Of a stretch of 64,000 bases of DNA, positions 1 through 11,950 are shown piece after piece. The notes under the pieces were generated by a model. It was not told where the DNA came from and did not search any database. It saw nothing but the letters and a program-made list of their open reading frames with translations. A program made the translations under genes and the position numbers. Each line of letters opens with the position of its first letter. The stretch's first letter is position 1. The DNA is from Scatophagus argus (Eukaryota > Chordata > Actinopteri > Scatophagidae): NCBI RefSeq assembly GCF_020382885.2, contig NC_058506.1, forward strand, positions 14,114,318-14,178,317, read 5' to 3'.

Positions 1-3000
1 AAGATTTTGTTCACTGATGCAAATCCAAGCCTGAGTGCAAGATGAGATTCTAAACTTAATTTAAATATGGCTAAATATTAAATATTAAATATTTATTAAT
101 GGATACTTAAAAATGGCTACTCTATGTTGACCCTAGGTGTGAGTGTAGGCGTGAATGATTGTCTGGATTTGGTGGAATCGATTAAAAGACACATGGTTGG
201 ACTGATGAATGTGAGTTTTGCTCACTTGTAGGAGACAGTGGCTTTATGTGTGGAGGGCTGAAACCTCCTCTGGCTGTAGGTGCATCCTAGATACGCTAGG
301 GGGCATCTCTGCTCAAACCATCCACTCAGAGACGTCTGGATGTCACTGTGGACATTCCTAGAAAAAAATATGACGGTTAGCAAATTGGATAAACACACAT
401 ATTTACATCCACAGCTAGTGAAAAAGGCACTCAGGTCCAAGATGGTAGACAATTGAAAAGCCAAGTGAACAGGCAACTGGTTTCTGCTTGTCATTTTTAA
501 ATGAACTCTATTCATCCTACCAGTTTACATTTCCAGTTGGTTGCATCCATTTGGTACCCCACAAGTCGAGTTCTCATTGACAAATCACCAGTATTATTTT
601 AATTTTAGTCATTTGAGATCAGACAGACAAACAGCTGAAAATGACACGTGATGAGTAAGGAGGTCAGCAGGGCACCTGAAATGCGTGGCGAACTCTCTGC
701 GGGGGAAGGCGTGACCACAGAGGAAGGTGAAGACAGAGCTGGCTCTGTTGTGTCTGCTGTTCACCCTCTCGGCCTGCAGCTGGAGACGAAGCTTCAGTGG
801 TCTGCCCACCATCACCTCCGCCAGGGTGGTCTTCCCTTTAAACGGAGCAGTGCTGAACGAGTGTGTCTGCGTTCCCACGTCAACATAGAGCCCATCGATT
901 GCCTTTGACTCGCTGATCTACAGGAGGACCAGTCATCATAATTTGTTTTAAGTTTAAGGACCCCACCAATGTTTTCAAATCTTTGAGGCCATTTCGAGTC
1001 ATAAATCATGTACATTTGTCATTACTAACAAAAGTTTATCTTAGATATCATGACCATTGCCTCAACATAGTCACACTAATTAACATTTGTGTAGCACTGA
1101 CACAAATGAACAGCAAAACCGTATACATGAATAATCATATCATCAATTAGATCAATTACAATTAATCTAATTCTTGTTACTTGTTAACTGCTCAGTTTTC
1201 TGTGTACCTCATTGTAAAAGGTTAATACAAAAAGTATAATTTGTGATAATTTCTGAAAGTCTCCTGTGGCTTTAATGAATTCCCCTCACATCTCTCTACC
1301 TCCAGTCAAATTTATACCATCATAAGTATCACGCTGACCTTGTGACCCATGACCTCCTTCTCGGCGTAGCCCAGCAGGGTGGCTGCGGCTTCATCACTGA
1401 GCCAGTCTTCCTCATTGACTCCGAGGTCCGATGTGTCCACGCTGCAAGACTCACTCTGAGCCCTGGCAGCCGTGTCGTACAGATGAACCCGACGCCTGTA
1501 GTGATAGCTGTCGGGGATCTTATCAAAGAAATTACAATTACATCAGAAGCCTATCTGTCTATCTAGTCATAAATAAATAATATTAAAAAAAAAACTTCAT
1601 ACAAACTGATATCTTATAACTGACTTTTGTTTTGCAGTAAAAAAGTTTAACATCATCACCTTGAAAGAGCGCAGGGTCTGCACTGGGATAGGCTCCAGGC
1701 TGCCATAAACAAAATCTTTCTCCCTCGGCGTACAGGCCTGGATTTGTCCAAAGCTGACCAGCATGCGGCCGTGATGCACCACATACATGTTGTACTCCTG
1801 CGGGCTGAGCTCCTCCCTCAGACGGTCCAGCACCCCCTCCTGCCACGGGGCTAGCCCTGTCTTACTTATGTCTGGAGGAGGGCAGTTTTTATTTGCAGTC
1901 GTGCCATCTTTTCCTGCTTCCTTGCAATCTGCAGATGTTTTTTTCACCTTCTCATCAGGTTTTGGGTTCTTTTTGGGATTATCTTGGTTTGTCTGAGCGG
2001 CAGCACAGCCGCCCCTCTCCATGCCGAACATCATCTCAGACATGTTGTATTTCTCTCTGCAGATGCCCAAGTCCACAGAGTTCTGTACAGTCGCTCCAAC
2101 AGCGTTATTACCACAAAAGCTGTCTTCTTCAGGTGGAAAAGAAATATAAATACAACAGATTAGGAAAGAACAGAACAGAAATGCGCTTTGAACGGTTGAT
2201 CATTACATGATGTTGTAACTATATATACTACATGAAAAGAATACTGTATAATGAAAACATTTTTCTCACTATAATTCATCAGCGTTTCAAAATCAGAGAT
2301 GGAAAACCTAGACATCGCGTTCTTAAAGCCCCTGAAAACTGATTACATAAGAAAAATCAAAGTTTAATAAAATTACATTTTTATCAAGCTACCCTCAAAA
2401 TCCAAGGTAATGCCCTGTCTTGATCAGGACAGTGTGGGTGTGGTTCAGTCAGATATGATTGACAGGGACAGTAACAACCCACCAACTGTCATCCGATTCT
2501 GATTGCTCAGTCCTGATTGGTGCACGTTAAGTATGTGACATCACATTGTTCCCGGTCCCCACTCGCTTCAAACCAGTGAGAAAAGCTCAGAGAGAAAAAC
2601 AAAAACAAAAATCTCTCATGTGAAATAACCCAAAACTGATTTTGTCAGGAAATCTTGCAATAATGTAAGAGCACCTCACTTACAGTAAGAAGCTGTTTGA
2701 GAAAATGGTTTTGGGTTTCGGGGTCTTTAAAGTGACTCCTAACTAAGAGTTACCCACAATGGACTTTGTATGTTTGCATGTTTTAAAATGTGGTTATCTC
2801 AGCACTGATTTACCTTCATTATTATCATTATTTGCCACACCATTGACAAAGCATCCCATTGCAGTCTCCTCTTTCTTCTCATCCTTTATTTCCTCTTCTT
2901 CTGCCTCCATCAGTTCAGGGTAGAGGGGCTTCATTTTCAGGCGGCTGTAAAGGTCTGACTGATCCACCAGGGCCATGGCCAGATCCAGAGGCTCCTCTTG

Positions 3001-3504
3001 TCCCTCATTTTCCTTAATCACTTCCTCTTGCAGAGCTGTATCGCTGTTTGGGTTTGTCTCATCATTTGGCCAGCGGAGCCACTCCATGGAGCAACACACC
3101 ACGCTGGCCGGACACACCTGGAGGTGAGCTGCCTGCGAGGAGCGGGGCAGGTGGACCGGGCAGCCATACTCTGCATTGAGGCAGGGCACCCTAATGTTAG
3201 GGCAGAGCAGCAGGTGATCCTCCTCCTTGCACAGGTGGAAGAGAGCCCCACAGTGCAGGCGACAGGGGATGAGCGCACAGCACACAGAGACCTCCACCCG
3301 AGCCCTGCAGCGCCGACTGTAGCAGGAGTCACAGTGGACATGCTGCCGCACCCTGGAGGCTCGAGAGCGATGGCTCTGGTAAGATGTGAAAGAAACAGGA
3401 CGGGGGCCAGGCAGTGATTAAGTATAAAAGATATCAGCTTTCTATTATGATCAGTCTTTAATCCAACATCAAGAATTGCATCTGAAAAGCTTGTGACTCA
3501 CCAT
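1..3504 (-). CDS. fbxo40: F-box protein 40, copy A (partial, 3' end outside window)
   Basis: FBXO40 is a muscle F-box protein that serves as the substrate receptor of an SCF ubiquitin ligase; IRS1 is its known mammalian target. Coding exons read on the minus strand: 3504-3502 (ATG only), 3375-2814, 2126-1660, 1518-1339, 917-676, 357-226, and probably 30-1. Phases agree at every junction. The 3375-2814 exon carries the N-terminal TRAF-type Cys/His zinc finger (HVHCDSCYSRRC, then CPASVVCCSMEW). The 2126-1660 exon has TGLAPWQEGVLDRL and EYNMYVVHHGRML, close to human FBXO40. Later exons carry VDTSDLGV, ISESKAIDG and GWFEQRCPLAYLGCTYS. The F-box itself would lie beyond position 1. The 30-1 exon (KLGFASVNK) lines up with LGCFS of copy B and keeps the phase. 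Two more introns are present than in copy B. Certain as FBXO40 family; the first and last exons are less sure. Confidence 0.88.
3079..3375 (-). repeat. Inverted near-identical tract, arm A (fbxo40 exon 2)
   Basis: The first 297 bases of the large coding exon of copy A are the reverse complement of 5416-5712 with only two mismatches. One is Ile versus Val in the codon after CPN; the other is a silent Tyr codon. Identity begins exactly at the splice acceptor and ends at the MEW codons. The sequence on both sides, intron and exon, is clearly diverged. The tract codes for the TRAF-type zinc finger. Confidence 0.95.
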
Positions 3505-4852
3505 GTGGACAAGACTCTGAATCAGATCTTTTGCAAGCCTGCAAGTAAAATACAGAAAATTGGCCAATGGATTGATACTTCAGCCCTAAATAGTGAATAA
3601 CAGGCTGAAAACAAAGCAATGTCTGCTTGTGATTCGTCGGTCAGGTATTTCAAATTATTATTTTAGCCCATTATCAGGCCCGTACCCGATCCCCAGTTTG
3701 GGAACCAATACAGACACAAACAACAGACCAGCAGCAGGTAAAGACACGAATGAGAAGGGTTTTGCATGGCAGCAACAGCTTTTGTCTCATAAAAACAAAT
3801 GTCACTTGGCCCCAAAGCATTCATGTAAAAAAGCATTAAAATTGACTTATTCTATGTTCTTGCTGTGAAATGAAGAGCTTACTTTCAAAGTGCAAACTAC
3901 AAGCCTAAAAAAAAACAACAACAAGAAAACAGTAAATCAGGTGAGCAACTGAAACATTTAACTGCTACAGTTTTATTACCCGTCTCAGCAGTTTGACTGG
4001 GCTGCTCGCAGTTTATATAAACATAAACAGATATTATCAAACACATTTACATTGGAATCGTTATCTTTGCAAAGGTCTTACCAAGGTGCCTCCACGGACG
4101 TGTTGCTTGCTCTCTTTGGTTTTGTAATGTTCCTTTTTGGCCCCTACGTCTTTTGAACTGGCTGGTTAAAATTAGCCAAGAAGCACCGAGCAGGTTCAGC
4201 AGGAGAAATAACTCCTCCTTCAGTTCCTCACTCTGCTGAAGTGGATTTCATCTACAGCCAAACCCTGTCCAAATTTCTTCATTCTGAGGAGTGTGTGAGC
4301 ACCTGTTACCAGTACAGAATAAAAGGTTTGTGTCCTGTTAGAATGGCTGCAATTAAAGTTTTTGCTTACGCTCTGTTTGAATATTACATACATTAGATGA
4401 GACTCAGCCATGTTTTACTCTCTGCATGTTGCAATCAGAGATATTAATATTGCATGTTAGAATCACAATATTGTTCAGAGGGAAGAAGGTGACAGAGATT
4501 TTTCCTGATGTAAGTGACTGAAGGGGCTTGTAACTCAAACCATGTTTCTGGCCACCTGTGTAACATTTCAGATCTATTAATAACACACATGCACATGACA
4601 CAGACGCACACACACACACAGACAGTTTGGTCTTTAAAGCACAAGACGGAGTGTGAGAAGTGTGTTTCTTTCCTGAGCAGGAGGCTAACGTTTGTAATTC
4701 AGACTCTCTGCTGGTATCCTACTAATTTGTGTTTACATGCATTTTTTTACGTGCTTTTTTTGTGCTTTGAGATTCATAGTTTCCTCTCTGTTTGCAGGAC
4801 AGACCTACAGCTTCAGATAAAAAAAAATAAGACTTGCAAGAGGATCTGAAGC
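3505..4852. promoter_or_regulatory. Shared divergent region between the two fbxo40 copies
   Basis: This 1.3 kb holds the leader exons and presumably both promoters. Copy A's ATG-bearing exon begins after an acceptor near 3543 (TTACTTGCAG on the minus strand). Copy B's begins after an acceptor near 4798 (TGTTTGCAG). Both leader exons share the motif CTTGCAAAAGATCTGA / CTTGCAAGAGGATCTGA shortly before the ATG. A palindromic TTTATATAAA lies near 4012-4021 and could act as a TATA element in either direction. A (CA)n run is at about 4605-4620. First exons and start sites cannot be fixed by eye. Confidence 0.5.
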
Positions 4853-7800
4853 ATGGTATGGTTTTATTTTGCAACTGTGAGATTGAATGTTGTTCAGTTT
4901 TCCCTTTCATATCCCATGAAGTAGCTTTAATGTTATTAAAATCATCTTTTTATACCCTGTTTAACAGTATCATATACAGCATGTTGTGTTTGTACTTTGA
5001 CTGAAGCTGTATGATGTGAATCAGTACATCAAACTGTAGATGTCTTTTATGTTATACACACATTCCTTGAGTTCAGTCTGATGTATTTGGTGTCCTTAGA
5101 AACTGCCGGATCTCCTCGAGACTTGTGGTGAATTGTACAATGTTTGGCTACGAAACATGAGTTTGCGATAAGTAATACACCTGTGGGTCAGTGTGGTTAA
5201 TAAAAGTTAAAGTTAAGTGATGCAACAGAACTGTTAATAAATATATGAGATCCTGCAAATGTATTTGAAATGCAAAGGTCATACGTATATGCCATTATTC
5301 CATGATTTCACTAAGTTTAAAGTTTGAAATCTAAATGCAGATTAACCAACTTTTCTTGTTTTTCACAAACAATCTGCTCCTCCATTTTTCTTTTTTCCTT
5401 CCTAAACCCAATCAGAGCCATCGCTCTCGAGCCTCCAGGGTGCGGCAGCATGTCCACTGTGACTCCTGCTACAGTCGGCGCTGCAGGGCTCGGGTGGAGG
5501 TCTCTGTGTGCTGTGCGCTCATCCCCTGTCGCCTGCACTGTGGGGCTCTCTTCCACCTGTGCAAGGAGGAGGATCACCTGCTGCTCTGCCCTAACGTTAG
5601 GGTGCCCTGCCTCAATGCAGAGTACGGCTGCCCGGTCCACCTGCCCCGCTCCTCGCAGGCAGCTCACCTCCAGGTGTGTCCGGCCAGCGTGGTGTGTTGC
5701 TCCATGGAGTGGAACCGCTGGCCGGCCAACGACGCCCATTCTCATCCAAATACAGAGCTGCATGAGAAACTGCTCAGGGAAAGGGAGCGGAAAGGCTGTC
5801 TGGATCTGGCCATGGCCTTGAAAGACCAGGACCGCCTGTTTCACTCAATGAAGATGAAGAAACTGTTTCCAGAGCTGATCCAGAGTGTGGAGGAGGAGGA
5901 GAAAGAGGAGGAGAGGAGAGAGGAGGAGAGGAGGATGGAGGAACAGAAGCAGAGAAAGGCAGCAGAAAAGGCAGCAGAAAAGGCAGCTGCAAAGGAAGCC
6001 AGCGATCGCAGATGGGACTCTTTTAACATGTTTGGCTTTCATATCACTGATAAAAAAGAAGATGAGAGTGAAGATGAAGATGAAGATGAAAATGAGGTTG
6101 AGGTTGAAGTTCAGTATGAGCGAGAGCTAACCCAGGAGGAGAGAGAAGCTATAGCCAGGGCCACAGGCTTGAACCCTGACCTGTTAGAAAACTACAACGC
6201 CTGGGAGCGCATGTTCAGCATGGAGATGGGTGGCTGCAGGGAGACCGAAGAAGCTGCTGCGCGAGGCAGAGGCCAGAGGCTGGCTAAAGGGAGAGGAAAA
6301 AGTCTGGGCACTCTGACAGAGGAAGATACAGCTGACACCTGCATGGGTGCTGCAGCATCAAACACCTGCAAGCAGGTGAGCACTACATGCGCTGCTTCCT
6401 CCACATCCTCCTCCTGTCTCACTGGAAAACGGAAGAAATTTGAATATGGACACGTGGAGCCAATGAAGATTATCACTGTGCGGACCTTTAAAATCCCAAC
6501 CAGCTTCTCTGCCAGGCAGGGCCGCATCCGCAACCCTGGTTTCTACAAGAGGGAATGTCAAGCTGTGGATACCAGCGACCTGGGGGTGGCGCTGGAGGAG
6601 ATGCCAGTGTGGGAGGAAGTTCAGGTGACAGAGAAATTCATCTTCATAACCCCTTCATCTGAACAATACTTGAAAAGACAACGCATCTCAAATTTCCAAC
6701 AAGGTCAAAATACACACGCATTACTTGTTTATTTGGCTCACATGTGAAGTGTGAATATTATGAACATTATTGACTTGGAAATTTAAGATGTGTTACCCTT
6801 TCAGATATATTACATATATAATCAGTGGATTTTGGGTTTAGCACTCCAATGAGAAGCTCAAAGAAGGGCAGCCTCCTTTTCTGATTCGACCTTTTCATCC
6901 CATCATATTTCATTTGGTAATTAATGATCAGTCTGTCATATCAGCAGTGATGTTAATTTCAGGCTCGATACTTCATTGTCCAGCTTTTACTGGATGATAC
7001 CGATAACGTGCTGATATTATCATGTATCACCAGCTAAAAGACTTAAATGGTCCGTAGAGCTGAGGGAAACTTCAGGGTCAAGAGTTATTTCTCTTTCACA
7101 TTGCATATCATTTGACTCTTAAAGCTAAATTCATGTACTGAATTTGTTTTATGAGAAAAAAAAGCATTCAGAGACATTGCATTACTTGTCCTGGTGAGTT
7201 CAGTGACGTGACATTAGTTAAATACCTCCATGATTATATTTTCAATAATTCCTCAGGCTTCTCTGCTGTGCTCCCTGGAGAAGGAGCAAAGAGGTCACCT
7301 CATCGCAGAGAGCGTGTGCACAGATGGTCTGTTGCAAGATGAGGGCACACAGACCTACAACTTCCTGTCTGCTCCTTTCCGGAGAAACACGTCACTGGCC
7401 GACCTGACCGCTGCAAAACCGCTGGAGCTGCACCTTCAGCTGCAGGTGGAGAGCGTCACCAGCCGGCACCACAAGGCCAGCTCCGCCTTCACCTTCCTCT
7501 GCGAACACACTTTCCAGCGCAGGGAATATGGAAAACATTATAAGTGGGTTTTCCTTTTGTATTTTTATCCATTTTTCCTTTTCTCCTGCATTAACTGGAG
7601 GTAAAACCAACACTTGTCCTTACAAATGCAGGAACATCCACAGCGACATCCAGATGGGGGTGAACGGATGGTTCGAGCAGAGATGTCCCCTGGCGTATCT
7701 GGGGTGCACCTTCAGCCAGAAGAGGTTCCAGCCCTCCACACACGAGGCCAACATCACCTACAAGTGAGATGATGAGTTCATCTTTATTAGTGGTACTACG

Positions 7801-9684
7801 ACCACTTCTTTGATCTGATATATATTTGACTTTGAAGCAACGTGTTGTGGGTGGAATAAAGGACAATGCAACATTCTAAACAAATCCAGCAGCAAAAAAA
7901 TTTATTTATATTTTTAAATGTATGTGTAACTTGATGGCATAAATAACCTCTGATGGTGTTATTGTAAAGGCCTAATACATTCAGCAATTGTTAGTTGGGG
8001 TTTGAAAACAAACCATTCATGTTGGCATGTCCACTGCCCTGTGAATGAAGAGCAGGAGTGACATTAGAGTGAACAAAGCAGTAAATCAGAGTTATTTTCT
8101 GATTGTTTCACTTACATTCTAAAGCACAAATAAACGTGGCCAAACCTCCTCGTAGCCCTGTAAGAAGGCGCCGTATGGCTGGATTTTGTATGGTATGTCA
8201 AGCCTTTTGTGGCTCCACAGTGACGTCAGGTGAAGTTGAAGTTTGAAAAATGAAAAAAATAAAAACATCTGAGGATGTGGTCCTCTGTGGTCCGCTCCTC
8301 ATTTCTGCTGGATGCTGATGGCTCATGGTTACATTAACACAAATTTCTGACCGACCTTGTGGTCGGGTTGCCTTGTTGGTGATGTGGAAAGAAGGAAAAA
8401 CCTTACTGCTTGACCGACTATCCTCTTTTAATTTTAATTCTTTTTTTAAACTCTTCATCCTGAGTCCGTCATTGTCATGCGACTGCTATGCTAGGATCAT
8501 CTTCTTCCAAACCAAGAAGGGAAGAGCAGGAAGTAATATATGAATTGTGTTTATTAAAATTAAAATAAAAACGCCAACTAGTCTCCACAGCAGGCAATAT
8601 AGCACCATCCCTGAGTCAAACTAATAACTTTCAACAAGTCCCTTAATCCCTAACAGGTAAATTAGTCATGCAAGGGGAGGAAAAATCTACTGCAATGCAC
8701 TTTTAAAAACCACAGTTTCAACTCTGCTTTCAGTGAGGATCTGGGCTGCTTCAGCCTGCATCCCACAATCCCCGTCTCTCTGGGTAACGCCCCTCAGCCG
8801 TCCAGGAACTCAGCAGACTCCTCCACCACTCAGAGGAAGAGAAGAGGTCGGGGAGGAGGAGGGGAGGACTCTCTGAGCTCGCTGCCCTACGAGGTGCTGT
8901 GCCACATGGCCAGTTTCCTGGATAGTCTGTCCCTGTCTCAGCTGGCTCTGGTGTCCCGGCTCATGAGGCAGGTGTGCTCCTCGCTGCTGCAGGAGAGAGG
9001 GATGGTCACCCTCCGCTGGGAGAGGAAGACCTACTCACATGGAGGAGCCAAGTGGAGAGTGCAGCAGAGGGTAAGCTAAGAGCCAGTGTGTCCAAAAAAT
9101 GAACTCCTTCCTCATCCTCCCATGACTCTGCAGGTGTATTAGTACTTTTACATAAGTAACAGACCTAAATACTTCTTACACTTCTGTTAGGACCTCATGC
9201 TTCATGACAGCTACATATTGTTTGTGCATCTTCACTACAAAATAACATAGTCCTTTACTAACATTTTAAATATTTAATATTTGATTTAATTCTATTCTAG
9301 CATCATTATTTGAAGATTGACCGTAAATTTAAAAAAAAAATGGTTAAGTCTTTTGAAAAGTGACAAGCAGATTGGTCCCCATCCTCAGTGGAAATTACAC
9401 CCCTGGAATCAGGGCTGAATGTTCAGCTGTCTCTCTGTCTCACCTGTCTCATTCTGTGGCTTCAGGTATGGCAGTTCAGCACCTTGTTCTCTTCTGTGGA
9501 CACTTGGTGCTTCCGTGATGTCCCGTCCATGTCCGAGCATCTAAAGGAATGTCCCTACAATGAGAGAGAGTTCAGGACAGAGAAAATTCATCTGCCGAGC
9601 GTCAAAGAAGAAGTCAAAAGCAAAACAGGCTGCAAAGCTCCCACTCTGGTCAACTTTTTCCAGCGGAAGACAATCATGATGTAG
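4853..9684 (+). CDS. fbxo40: F-box protein 40, copy B (complete)
   Basis: This is a second FBXO40 paralog, divergent from copy A. Coding exons are 4853-4855 (ATG), 5416-6624, 7257-7543, 7632-7763, 8734-9070 and 9466-9684 (TAG). They sum to 2187 bases, 728 residues against 709 in human. The TRAF-type zinc finger occupies about residues 10-100. It is followed by LDLAMALKDQ, a Glu-rich coiled stretch, VDTSDLGV, GTQTYNF and GWFEQRCPLAYLGCTFS. The F-box is near residues 590-640 (SLPYEVLCHMASFLDSLSLS) and the tail has SHGGAKWRVQQR then VWQFSTLFSS. The FBXO40 segment TGLAPWQ...YNMYLVHNGRML is not recognisable here; about 6230-6440 reads as a low-complexity spacer instead. The role inferred from the family is an SCF substrate receptor in striated muscle. 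The start is chosen from the ATG that ends a leader exon, the same arrangement as in copy A. Confidence 0.9.
5416..5712 (+). repeat. Inverted near-identical tract, arm B (fbxo40 exon 2)
   Basis: This is the partner of 3079-3375, separated from it by about 2.0 kb. It begins at the first base after the AG acceptor at 5414-5415 and ends at the codons for MEW. The most likely origin is gene conversion between head-to-head paralogs. A collapsed or misjoined assembly is the alternative. Confidence 0.95.
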
Positions 9685-10002
9685 CAAAAAGCTGCTGCAC
9701 GCTGCTCGAATCTGTTATTATAAACAAGGGACCTTGTTGCATGTTGTCCCTCATTTCCCCGTCGCTGCTGTACTGTTGGTCGTCAGGGAACCACAGCTGT
9801 GTGACGTCAGATGTTTCTATGACAATAACAAATGTGCAGTTGTAACATGAAAAATGTATCACACTTGCAAATTTTTGTAAACATTATAGAATTAAGAACA
9901 AATCAGGTGTCATTTTGCTTCACAGACAATTCTTCTAATAGCATGTGCAGTGCATTTATACATTTAAAATTGCAGTTATTTTTTTTAGAATAACACAACT
10001 TG

Positions 10003-10033
10003 AATAAATACTTCGCCAGATCTATATAATAAA
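10003..10033 (+). terminator. Candidate polyadenylation signals of fbxo40 copy B
   Basis: AATAAA occurs at 10003-10008 and again at about 10028-10033, 320-350 bases after the stop codon. Either could end the transcript. Confidence 0.4.
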
Positions 10034-10935
10034 ATTCCTTTGACAAAAAACTTGAAATTAAACAGACAATATATTCTTTAATGGTCAGTGTTACATTGAA
10101 AATTGTTTTAAATTAAATTGAATTGTTTTCCATTATAATGACAAACATTTCAAGTCACAAGCAAACACAATAAGTTACAGACGTCCTCAAGTCCGTGAAC
10201 CGCTGCTCAGCTGCATGACTGAGGTAGAAGACTGAACCAGTGGAGTCACTTTTGACCAGGAGAAACACAGCACTGGCTCCCTCTGGTGGTCCTTGCTGGT
10301 ATCGTGCGGGTTGGTGAGGATTTGTCCTGTGAGTCGGTCTGCAAAACAGCACGTACTAATTGTGGAGATGAGACTCAGGCCCAGCGTCCCCCATCATCAG
10401 GAAGCAGTGAACTGTACATTGAGTCGGAGCTGCCAACACACTGTAAGACACAAAGCACCAATAACCTGCACGCCAGACAGGAAATCACTGAGAAACTGAG
10501 TAAATGACTCGCGCATTTTGTTTAGTCCAACATTAAGTTGAGTTCAATGATTTTTTTAATGCAAATTTCTGTTTTGGATTTGCGATTTCAGCGATTTTCA
10601 AAATACACAAACACACAGGTTCCCATTTGAAATGCGTTTTGCAGGAACTCTCACATGCTCACATGCTGAAACCGTCTTGTGCGAGAAGCAGTTTGGATTT
10701 CCACTTGTGACCTTTGTGAAACTCACAGCAGAGAAGCACTGAGCCACCTACTGTTCCCAGGTTGAGCCAGCTGGTCATGCTGTAGGTCACGAGGGGCTGT
10801 AATTTCACTCTTTGGCCTGTTCCTCTGCCCTGACAGGGGGAACAAGCTGTCTGATATGAAGTTAACCACACAGACAAGCAGGAAATCACCTGAGAGAAGA
10901 GTTTGTACAGCAGAGCCAAAGGATAAAACCAGTGG
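10034..10935. other. Intergenic stretch, nothing recognised
   Basis: AT-rich at first, then mixed sequence. Short open frames here have no familiar motif. No RNA gene was seen. Confidence 0.4.
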
Positions 10936-10939
10936 GAGG

Positions 10940-11410
10940 GAAACTAACTAAGCACATTTACTCAAGCACTGCACTTACACTACAATTTTAATGTACTCTG
11001 CTTGAGTATTTCCACTTTCTGCTAGTTTATACTTGTATTTCCACTACAACTCAGAAGCAAATATTGTCCTTCTTACTACATATATTTGCTGACTTTAGTT
11101 TCCAGTTAGTTACAGGTTGCACAAAACTTTGCAGATTCAGATTAACAATAAAAATGTCAACAAATTATGATGTAATATTATATTATATTATTAAAATAGA
11201 ACCTTGTTGATCCCTGAAATTAGCCCCACCAACTACTACATTAAAGTAGATCACATACTATGAATCAGTAGTTCTGACATAATGAGTGCTTTAACATTTG
11301 GTAATTTGAATAGATTTTAATGCCAAATGTTTTTCACTACTTATAACAGAGTATTTCTACACTGTGCTACTACTTACTTTTTAAGTACAAAAACCAAATT
11401 CATATACTCG
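10940..11410 (+). repeat. Teleost interspersed repeat (ACTCAAGTA-type, MITE-like)
   Basis: The stretch has the pattern CATTTACTCAAGCACTGCA, then TTGAGTATTTCCACTTTCTG, ending in ACTTTTTAAGTAC. It matches a very common percomorph interspersed repeat from memory. Another copy in the opposite orientation is at about 58510-58895, with fragments at 55450-56130. No coding capacity is seen; the class (non-autonomous DNA element) is inferred. Confidence 0.6.
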
Positions 11411-11950
11411 AGTGAAAGAGCGTCTCCTGTGTGGCGTTTTAAACCCTTGAGCTTTGCATTGTTGAGTCTTGATACTTGAAACCATGTGTGCATTATAGAG
11501 CAGGTTACCTCTGGTTGTGTAAGTTGTGCTTTTGTCGTCTGTCCGTTCATTCATTGCCGACTGCCTCGTCAGCCCTTCTCTAAACTGCAAACACAAAAGG
11601 CCACCATCGCTTTTCTCTGCAACAGTAAGCGGGGCTGAACATGGCCAGTGACATCACCGAAACTGCTCATTCATCCGACACCCAAAGGTGACCTTTTGGT
11701 TGATTTTTCGCCTTTTCTCTCTACCGAACCCCAAGTCGTCCACTTGTCACAGCCTCCCAGGATCAAGGGATGAGGGTTGGGGATGGACCGGTTGCCGTGG
11801 ATACGGGCTCCAATCCCATCGTTGAGCTGATGAGCAGAAAACAAACTGTGAAGACGGAAAAACTTCTTTAGGTGGAGCATCTGAACGTGTTTTTAATGTT
11901 TTTGGTGGAGTTTTGTGTATCTTTTTTGGCGTTACGGTTGAATAAGAGAC

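Noticed and set aside
5774-6042. Several minus-strand frames in the Glu-rich part of fbxo40 copy B
   Set aside because: They are shadows of the GAG-rich coding strand.
11641-11691. ATG with a 16-codon frame and a GT donor-like end upstream of aifm4
   Set aside because: It stops immediately (TGA) and there is no evidence that it splices to the aifm4-like gene.
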